DNA of 5,981 bases from a bacterium (GTDB taxonomy: Bacteria > Patescibacteriota > Gracilibacteria > Absconditabacterales > Absconditicoccaceae). Positions 1 through 5,981 of this stretch are shown here, piece by piece (the stretch's first letter is position 1; every line of letters starts with the position of its first letter). Below the pieces are notes generated by a model, which was not told where the DNA came from, searched no databases, and worked only from the letters and a program-made list of their open reading frames with translations. Both the position numbers and the translations under genes were made by a program. The DNA is taken from contig JAHDCT010000068.1 in assembly GCA_020629735.1 (NCBI GenBank), positions 1 through 5,981 on the forward strand. Reading direction: 5' to 3'.

Positions 1-1581
1 TTCCGAGATATAGATACATCACTAGACAAATTAATCAATTTTTGAAAATCATCTGATGCCATATTAAAAAATCAAACAAAGAAAAAGAAGAGCAATCTTT
101 TACCAATTGAATTTGTAGAACCACTAACAAGAGAAGATATCTCAAATCTCAATAATATAAGTAACTTTCAACATAACTCAGATCATTCACACACTCATAT
201 TCATGAGGATGATCATGAACATTTAAGTGGCCCAACAGGTGAAGAAATAAAAAGATATGGTTGATTCAAATGATACCAACAAAAGATTATAACAGACGTT
301 CTTAATGATAGAGAAATAGTTGAATCATTAGATCAAACCTTAGCAACTTTAGAATTAGATAAAATAACGAAAGGACTAGATAAAATAACTAATCAGCTAA
401 CTAGTCTAAAATGAAGAAAAGAAGATTTAGCGCAGAAATACAGACAACTATTTATAGCTATTCGTCTAACAAAAAATTCTCTCGATCAAAACAAAAAAGA
501 AATTGGGGAAAGACTAATCCGTATTACATGATTAGAAAAAAAAGTAACGCAACAAAAAACACTCATTGATGAATTAGAACCCGACGTCAAACAAGCAGAA
601 AAAGACCTAGATACTTATCTGAAGATATTCTATAAAATGCAACATGAGATTTTGCAAGGAAGCAAAGTAGACAATATAAAGTTGATTTGAAAATCTGACA
701 ATATTGCAGTAAGTCTTGCTTCTGATTTACTTACCAAGCAACTTACTCAACAGCTACAAAAATTCATCAAAAGATTAGGTGTCGTAAAAACAACATATAA
801 CTTACAACAAAGAAAATACGAGCGCGATCTTACCGACCTGCAAAACGAAATAGATGAATACAAAGCTCAAAAACCAATTCTTGATCAACAAATCGCTCAT
901 TTACAAGAATTCGTTGATATCATTACAAAAGATCAAGTATACATAGACACAAAAGTAGATGAACTTGAAACAAGTAAGGATGAATTAGCAAAATCTAACT
1001 CAATCATTGACCTCATTCAAAAAGCTGACTGAATTCAAGACTTAAGTGATATCAAAAAGAAACTTATTGAAAAAAAGAAGGATGAATCAACATTCTTTAG
1101 TTTCCCTATGAATGAAGTACTCAAAATAACCTCATTTTTTGAAGATGAAGGATACATTGAACACTTTAACACCTCACATTACGCTTTAGATTTTCGTCTC
1201 AAACAAGGTTCTTATGTATACGCACCAGCACCTTGATATGTCTACAAAATAGTCGATCAAGATAGTCCAAGACTCAATTGGTTTGTACTGTTACATCAAC
1301 AAAATTTTGCCACCGTATATCTGCACATGCAAGACACTTTTATTGAGCCATGAACCTATGTTAAAACAGGAGATATATTAGGTCTAAGCTGATGAACACC
1401 ATGAACAAGATGAGCGTGACTCATGACAACGGGACCACATCTCCATTGGGAAGTACGAAAAGATGGAGAAATAGTTGATCCTTTACTCTACACTGACCTC
1501 TCACAAATACCATCAGCTAATATGTTACAACAAAGACACAAAAAAAAATGGGAGAAGGATAACACAAAAAACGATCGTTAA
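1..1581 (+). CDS. Coiled-coil M23 (LytM-type) metallopeptidase, 5'-truncated
   Basis: This is the 3' part of a gene that begins before the window; 526 codons are visible in frame 1, ending at TAA. TGA must be read as glycine (14 in-frame TGAs, at 43, 262, 271, 412, 529, 688, 1030, 1234, 1351, 1390, 1393, 1402, 1411 and 1417). Numbering from the window start, residues 62-74 are histidine-rich (HSHTHIHEDDHEH). Residues of about 95-365 are charged, Gln/Lys/Glu-rich and look like long coiled coils. Residues of about 370-500 form an M23 domain: the zinc pair H393-x3-D397 (HYALD), the YLHM motif with H442, and H480-L-H482 within TGPHLHWEV. These match the zinc-binding and catalytic residues of LytM-family glycyl-glycine or DD-endopeptidases. 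Coiled coil plus C-terminal M23 is the layout of EnvC-like proteins, so the role is probably peptidoglycan hydrolysis or hydrolase activation outside the cytoplasmic membrane. All metal ligands are present, which suggests an active enzyme rather than a degenerate EnvC-type activator. The C-terminal tail is basic. The N-terminus and any signal peptide lie outside the window. Confidence 0.93.
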
Positions 1582-1590
1582 AAATATAAC
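1582..1590. other. Nine-bp convergent junction without a clear terminator
   Basis: The M23 peptidase gene (plus) and the calpain-like gene (minus) end tail to tail with 9 bp between their stop codons. A 10-bp perfect palindrome AACGATCGTT lies at 1570-1579, overlapping the last codons and stop of the plus-strand gene and followed by an A-rich run. It has no loop, and on the plus strand no T-tract follows, so I do not call it a Rho-independent terminator. Confidence 0.4.
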
Positions 1591-2949
1591 TTAAGAAATA
1601 ATATTCTCAACTCTTAAAGAAGAAAAATAAAGAAAAAACTCAGGTAAAGTAAATTTCATACCTGAACTCGTATCAAACGGATTTCAAACAAATAAAACAA
1701 CATTTCCTTCTTCAGACACAAAAAATGTTTGAAGAGAATAGTCGTGGTTAGGAGGCAAAGTATAGGTTTCTTTTTCAAGGGAAAGGGAAACATTATGAAG
1801 TCAGTGAAGTCATACATTTGGTCTTAAAATGCACTTCCCATCTTGAAAGTCCTGCAATCTATCAAAAAAAGAAACAAAATCTTTATTTTCAAACAACGAT
1901 CAAAAACGAATAGTAGTTCAATCAAAAAAATCTTTTTTAAACAAATCATACTCAGAATAACGTTGATTTCAGTCAATATAATCAACAACATGTGTATAGT
2001 GTTGATTAGACTTCTTTTGTGCTACATACGTAGCAAAAGCAATTTCTATATAAGTAAATCATTTTTTATATGTATCTTCAAATCAGAGCTCATCAATTTT
2101 CATTGTTTCTCTTAAATTTGGAGAGGTGTTACACCAATATTTTGAACTACTTCCGTCAAATCCAGTATCAAACAATTCTTCTTTTTGGACATCTATCCAA
2201 TCTCATTTAGGATCTCCAAAAGGTAATTTAACCGAAAATCATCATGGTATCCTTTTCACATGAGTCTTTAAAAGATATGAAAAAGAAGAATGACAACGAA
2301 AACAATCAAGTAATCAAATTAATTTGCAATTCTTAATCCATCATTGAGTTAACTCGGAGAAAGAACCATCTGAAGTCAAAAACAACTCTTCAAAATCAAC
2401 ATCACTCAAAGTTTCTTTTCAGTACCTTTTTTCAACTGCAGGCTGAGTTCACTCTCCAAAATCTTGAGTGTGACTACCAATATGCTGAGGAATAACCTTT
2501 AACAAGTATGATTGTAACGTATGTCATTCACTAAAGGCTTTACGTATAAGCTCTCAAGTCAAAAAACATTTAGTCTGTGTCAGAATATTTTCCCTTCAAA
2601 CAAAATGTAAAAGTGACACATATTGATTAGCATTGAGAAATAATGAAGTATCAAAAACATTTTTTAAGCAGTACAAGAGAGTTCCAATATGTACTTTCTT
2701 TTCCTGTTTACGATATTGATTAAAAGCAGAGAGTAAGTGAGGACCTCAAAGTCCTAAAGCCTCCAATATAAAAGATTTTGTATATTTTTTATAATCTCAA
2801 AATAGGTGATCATACAAGTGATCAGTCTTTAAAATTGTATCCAATTCATGAGCAGTAGATTCTTGTTTCTCAAAAAGTCTGACATCACCTTCAGGTGATC
2901 ATCAAAGTCATACTACTAATTCTCATCATTTAAAAACATCTCACGACAT
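1591..2949 (-). CDS. Calpain-like (C2-type, papain-fold) cysteine peptidase
   Basis: This is a complete gene of 452 residues read with TGA as glycine (26 in-frame TGAs against about 13 GGN glycine codons by hand count). It ends at TAA (plus-strand 1591-1593). The calpain signature is visible: Q202-G203-x4-C208 (QGWIKNCKL, compare QGxxGDCW), H402 in NHDYSL (compare GHAYS) and N423 in GNPFD (compare NPWG). This is followed by FTLPEFFLYFSSL, like the end of bacterial calpain domains. The spacing of C to H (194) and H to N (21) fits the fold. A segment near residues 310-320 (YIEIAFATY) resembles the core-domain helix that carries 'EIAYAKY' in relatives. Odd points: Lys follows the catalytic Cys where Trp or Tyr is usual, and the first 195 or so residues match no domain I know. 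No signal peptide or membrane segment is seen, so it is probably cytoplasmic, and no calcium-binding EF-hands are visible. The ATG was chosen because it lies 6 nt after a good -10 box; an in-frame GTG at 3022-3024 is the only longer alternative I noticed. The substrate is unknown. Confidence 0.85.
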
Positions 2950-2955
2950 ATAAAA

Positions 2956-2984
2956 AGTATATCGAAAAAGCTTAATCCTTGCAA
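2956..2984 (-). promoter_or_regulatory. Sigma70-like promoter for the calpain-like gene
   Basis: On the minus strand, TTGCAA (2979-2984) and TATACT (2956-2961) are separated by exactly 17 bp. The ATG of the calpain-like gene starts 6 nt after the -10 box, so a transcript starting at the usual distance would begin at or next to the A of the ATG. No Shine-Dalgarno sequence could fit on such a leader. The prediction rests on consensus match and spacing only. Confidence 0.55.
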
Positions 2985-3044
2985 AACAAAGGGTATACTG
3001 AAATGAAATTTTAAAACGCCTCACTATAATATAAACAACAGAAT

Positions 3045-3920
3045 TTACTTCTTCTCAAAGACGCTAAACCAATACTCAGCAGCTCATGTTACAATAAGAG
3101 TTGGCATTAAATATGCTGCAACATAATTGCCTGAAAAAACCCTAGGAAAAAAGGAGAAAAAATTTCTGCTCAACATTCCCAAGTTTCACAACCACGAAGT
3201 ACGCCTTTTTAATCTTTCCATACTTGGAAGAACAGCTAAAGAAACATCTTCTTCGTAGTTCAACTCAAATCATGCTCACTCCGCATAATCACAAACAGCT
3301 AAATATGGTTCAACGCCGTAAACACACATTCACTTAGCAGTTAATTCTAATGCTTTCAGTTCATCTTTGGATAAAATCTTTGATCATCCATATCAATCAA
3401 TCACAACAAATTTTCATCATGGTTTTAAGACTCTAAAAACTTCTTTAAAAACAAGCTCCTTCATAGATGAGTGACATAAGGCTTCAATGATAAATACTAC
3501 ATCACAACTCTCAGAAGAAAAAGAAGATAAATCGTGAAAATTTCCTTTCGTATAAACTACACCATTTTCTGGTGAATAAGATAGTTGTTCGTCAGATAAA
3601 TCACATCAAAAATATGTATGCTCAGGATAATGCGAATACAAATAACCACTGTTATGTCATCTTCAACAAGCCAACTCCAAAATAATTCATGGCTGTTTTG
3701 GTAAAAAAACCGAGAGTTTCTTTAAAGGCTCACACAAGTCGCTTTTATGAAAAACACCTCACAAAGAAAATCACATGTGCAAATATTTGCGATCATGCAC
3801 CAAAGAATAAGCAAATTGATTCGCTCAATAATAATTTTGAATCGCAGCACCATCAGTAATAAACGACGAAATCTGGTCAAGATCAATTATTGAAGCAAGA
3901 AAAAATAAATCATGTTTCAT
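3045..3920 (-). CDS. Class I SAM-dependent methyltransferase (UbiE / sterol-methyltransferase-like)
   Basis: This is a complete gene of 291 residues, read with TGA as glycine (16 in-frame TGAs) and ending at TAA (3045-3047). Class I methyltransferase motifs appear in order: motif I ELACGRG at residues 82-88, which binds AdoMet; an acidic residue at the end of strand 2 (D107 in GCDLSDEQL); the motif II/III region CDVVFIIEALCH near 137-150; and VLKPGGKFVVID with P167-G168-G169. The pre-domain stretch NYYGANQFAYSLVH and the LHMGFS that follows resemble the N-termini of small-molecule methyltransferases that act on quinones, sterols, tocopherols or similar lipids. The substrate cannot be named. 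The last 35 residues are hydrophobic with aromatics and could lie against a membrane. Both glycines of PGG and the last glycine of motif I are TGA-encoded. The start at 3918-3920 was chosen from the promoter position. An in-frame ATG three codons earlier (3927-3929) lies only 1 nt after the -10 box and is less likely. Confidence 0.92.
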
Positions 3921-3930
3921 GTTTCACATA

Positions 3931-3959
3931 ATTATATATGTAGTGATGCAGAAAAACAA
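3931..3959 (-). promoter_or_regulatory. Sigma70-like promoter for the methyltransferase gene
   Basis: On the minus strand, TTGTTT (3954-3959) and a perfect TATAAT (3931-3936) are separated by 17 bp. Transcription would start near 3924, leaving only about 4 nt before the ATG at 3920-3918. There is no Shine-Dalgarno sequence. The same geometry is seen before the neighbouring calpain-like gene, which supports both predictions. Confidence 0.55.
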
Positions 3960-3990
3960 CTCAACCAAAAAAGAAAAATAAAACTACATG

Positions 3991-5193
3991 CTAATCCGAA
4001 ATCAAATTTTTATGTAAAAATGTAACAATTTGTATAATTTGATCTTGCATGTTTTGATACAAACGAAAACCTTGTGGTCAATATTCAAATAACGGTGGCA
4101 AATAAACATTTGAATAGTCGGAATATATCTCATGATACAATTCTTGGTCAGCAAGAAATACTTTGTGAGTTAGCATACTATAGAAAAAATGCATAACTAA
4201 TTCAATTAACTGATTTAATTGATGCCCCACTCAGTCATCTATTGAAATATATTTTAATCACGATCCAAGAGTCTTAATGTATTGTGCAGGGAGGTGAAAG
4301 TCGTCACCAGTTTCAGAAAAGTATGTTGCAGCAAATTCATAAGCCCAATCTGGATTTCCTTTATTCGTTAAATTTTCTAAACATGAAATCATATACTTCG
4401 TTTCCTCTTTAGCAATATTAGTAATTTCAATAATCAGTTCTTTACGTTCTACAAAAGATTCAGAAGCAATTTCTCTTTTAAAAGCAGGTAACAAATCAGT
4501 CACATCCCATAATACTTTCTCATCACTACCTAACGCAATATTTTCATGTATCTCAACTAAAGTCTCCTTAGTCCAACGAAATTTTCTCAAATAATCTGAA
4601 CAAAACTCTTCTATAATGGTTTGTTGAAAGCCTAAATACGCTTTCGTATTAGCAAATGACTCTATACTTGGCAAGTACTTAGCCTGGATCAATGCAGTAG
4701 CTGTCTCCTGAATAAAAGTCGGTCAACTTATAAGTTCATCATCCGCATGGGAAAGAATAATATGATGCAAATCATGTTCAAGATGTACAAACATATTGGC
4801 ATAACAAAAATACTTTTCTAATAAGATTTCATCATCTTTAAAAACTGAATGAATAGCATTTGGATGCATAGGCAAAGTATCTAACTCTAAGATTCTTACT
4901 AATTCATCTTTAGTGAAGGGGGTGCTCCTTAACTGTTGAAGAACAGCTCATCTCTCATAACCAAAACAGACATCTCTATATGATAAAAGATCTCCATAAA
5001 TAATTCATTCATGCATACCAAAATGAAATGTCGATTCTCATGGAAAAGAATAAAGACCTTTATTAATCAAAAAAAATTGCGTATCATCACGCATATCCAA
5101 CAATCTTCATAGTCTTTCTACTTCTCAGTATGTGCATAATTCTTTAGCTCATCATCAAGTATAATCTAGAGAAATTAATCAGAGTTTTTCTAT
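3991..5193 (-). CDS. Hypothetical protein with His/acid-rich clusters; start uncertain
   Basis: I do not recognise this protein. With TGA as glycine (13 in-frame TGAs) the frame is open from the stop TAG at 3991-3993 back to an upstream TAG at 5221-5223. No ATG, GTG or TTG occurs in frame above 5103. The proposed start is ATA at 5193-5191 (400 residues), 6 nt after a -10-like box. Fallbacks are TTG at 5103-5101 or ATG at 5094-5092 (367 residues). The stretch between 5104 and 5190 looks coding (for example AKELCTYGEVERLGRLLDMR), which favours the longer protein. Numbered from the ATA, visible features are FHFGMHEG at 56-63, HLEHDLHH at 137-144, and H149 and DDE at 151-153. From about residue 110 onwards it looks largely helical, acidic and soluble, with no membrane span or signal peptide. 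The histidine/acid clusters could bind metal, but there is no HExxH or other named metal motif. It stands alone between the LtrA-like and methyltransferase genes, with its own apparent promoter. Confidence 0.8.
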
Positions 5194-5199
5194 GCTGTT

Positions 5200-5228
5200 A
5201 GTATGAAAATAAAAAAGATACTATACAA
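5200..5228 (-). promoter_or_regulatory. Candidate promoter(s) for the hypothetical gene
   Basis: On the minus strand, TTGTAT (5223-5228) and CATACT (5200-5205) are separated by 17 bp and lie 6 nt before the proposed ATA start, the same geometry as at the calpain-like gene. A second, overlapping pair is TTGCTT (5242-5247) and TATAGT (5220-5225) with 16-bp spacing, which would give a leader of about 20 nt to the ATA. I cannot tell which is used. Both sit within or just after the LtrA-like stop codon. Confidence 0.4.
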
Positions 5229-5249
5229 CAAATACAGATTAAAGCAAGT

Positions 5250-5981
5250 TTATTCGAAACTTTCTTCAGCATCTAAAGGATCAAAGAAAAGATGGAACAA
5301 AATAATGTTCCCTATATACACAAAGCAAGAAAAACCAATCAATAAAATTGCGTTCGTAAATGAGATCAAAGAAAAGACTATTCACACAGCAATGGCTTGA
5401 AAAATAATCATATAGCTAGCTCAATCGTCTTTAGATAAGTCGCGCTGTTCTTGATAGGCAAACTCATGAAATAGAGATAAACATCCTATTAAAAACATCA
5501 CTCACATAAGAAGAATTCACGTAATTCTTAAGTAAAGAACATGTTGCAAATTGGAAGAAACAAGAAAAATAATATGTAGAAACATTCAGCCCAGATAGAT
5601 GATTGCTAACGAGAGAGGAAGATGTAGCATAGTCCAATGAGTGATGTACTTCATTCAAGATTTTTTAAAAGGATTATGCCCAATCACGTCAAAATACAAC
5701 CACCAGATTGCTATCGCCAAAACAAATCATCAACCAGACACTAAAACAGTCTGAAGTGTATGAATTGGAGCTTCACTAGCTCAAGAAATCAATCAATAAA
5801 TCATTTCTGCTAACACAATAATAATAAACAATCAAAATCTTTCTGATAAATGTCATTGATATAACAAAGATTTACTTCATGAAACATAAGGTAACATTAA
5901 AATTCATAACAAGAAAAGAAACATACGAAGTTGAAAACCAATCTCTTGAGCTGATCACACAGCAAAGAAATAGATAATCAA
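5250..5981 (-). CDS. LtrA-family (low temperature requirement A) membrane protein, 5'-truncated
   Basis: This is the C-terminal 243 residues of a gene that begins beyond the right edge. It ends at TAA (plus-strand 5250-5252) and is read with TGA as glycine (15 in-frame TGAs). The diagnostic stretch is HLSERFGLFIIIVLAEM, encoded at 5802-5852, which matches the conserved 'HxxERFGLFTIIVLGE' core of LtrA proteins. It is followed by WWLYFDVIGHNP and then LHLPL, matching the family's 'YFD' and 'xHLPM' segments. I see about seven or eight hydrophobic spans in the visible part, as expected of this polytopic inner-membrane family. LtrA was named from Listeria mutants that grow poorly in the cold; its molecular function is unknown. 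The family is usually about 350-400 residues, so roughly the first third is outside the window. In the family's usual VLGE the glycine is replaced by Ala here (VLAE), and the Glu is kept. The C-terminus is short and acidic (DAEESFE). Confidence 0.88.

Noticed and set aside
1570..1579. Palindrome AACGATCGTT as a terminator or operator
   Set aside because: It has no loop and no T-tract, and a 10-bp palindrome at the end of an AT-rich gene may be chance.
1843..2115. Plus-strand ORF of about 90 residues starting with ATG
   Set aside because: It lies antisense to the calpain-like catalytic domain, is rich in Ile/Lys/Ser as expected from a shadow of this AT-rich sequence, and matches no family.
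3911..3924. Short tandem repeat (two copies of CATGTTT) at the methyltransferase start
   Set aside because: It creates the duplicated ATG choices but is too short to mean more than local sequence chance.
3937..3989. Inverted repeat ATGTAG ... CTACAT between the methyltransferase and hypothetical genes
   Set aside because: The arms are 6 bp with a loop of about 41 nt, too weak to support a structure or site.
4258..4692. Stand-alone 144-residue minus-strand gene
   Set aside because: It is only the TGA-free fragment of the longer hypothetical gene. The same frame continues on both sides through TGA glycine codons.
5203..5415. Lys-rich plus-strand ORF; with TGA as glycine it runs to TAG at 5413-5415 (70 residues)
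   Set aside because: It overlaps the 3' end of the LtrA-like gene and the promoter region of the hypothetical gene on the opposite strand. Its composition mirrors hydrophobic Phe/Ile codons read backwards.
5464..5658. Minus-strand ORF of 64 residues
   Set aside because: It is in another frame of the same strand as the LtrA-like gene, whose frame carries clear family motifs across the same span.
1..5981. Region of pseudogenes full of nonsense mutations
   Set aside because: Only TGA interrupts the frames, never TAA or TAG, and TGA falls at conserved glycines, so this is recoding and not decay.
1..5981. Mycoplasma-type code (TGA as tryptophan)
   Set aside because: Tryptophan at conserved sites uses TGG, whereas the TGAs fall in PGG, TGxxTGPHLHW-like and QG motifs that require glycine.

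Overview
All five genes in this window read as intact proteins only if UGA (TGA) is read as glycine rather than stop. That is translation table 25, known from the Gracilibacteria / Absconditabacteria (BD1-5 / SR1) lineages of the candidate phyla radiation. I count about 84 in-frame TGA codons, and many fall on glycines that are near-invariant in known families: the glycine-rich stretch before the HxH motif of an M23 peptidase, the PGG of a methyltransferase, and the glycine of the QG motif of a calpain-like protease. TAA and TAG still work as stops. The DNA is AT-rich and gene-dense, with 9 to 95 bp between genes. Under the standard code the region looks almost empty and gives only short spurious ORFs.

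Layout: (1) 1-1581, plus strand, 5'-truncated: a coiled-coil M23 (LytM-type) peptidase, probably a cell-wall hydrolase or hydrolase activator, with a histidine-rich stretch. (2) 1591-2949, minus: a calpain-like (papain-fold, family C2-type) cysteine peptidase with Gln-Cys-His-Asn all visible. (3) 3045-3920, minus: a class I SAM-dependent methyltransferase. (4) 3991-about 5193, minus: an unrecognised protein of about 400 residues with histidine/acid-rich clusters and an uncertain, possibly non-canonical, start. (5) 5250-5981, minus, 5'-truncated: the C-terminal part of an LtrA-family membrane protein. Gene 1 converges on the four minus-strand genes.

Each of the three minus-strand genes with a visible 5' end is preceded by a sigma70-like -35/-10 pair with 17-bp spacing. 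In each case the -10 box lies only 6-10 nt before the proposed start codon and no Shine-Dalgarno sequence is seen. This suggests single-gene transcription units with leaderless or near-leaderless mRNAs rather than an operon. I see no functional pathway tying the genes together. I see no RNA genes, CRISPR arrays, insertion sequences or strong terminators. All translations were made by hand from the sequence. Family calls rest on motif recognition, not on database searches.
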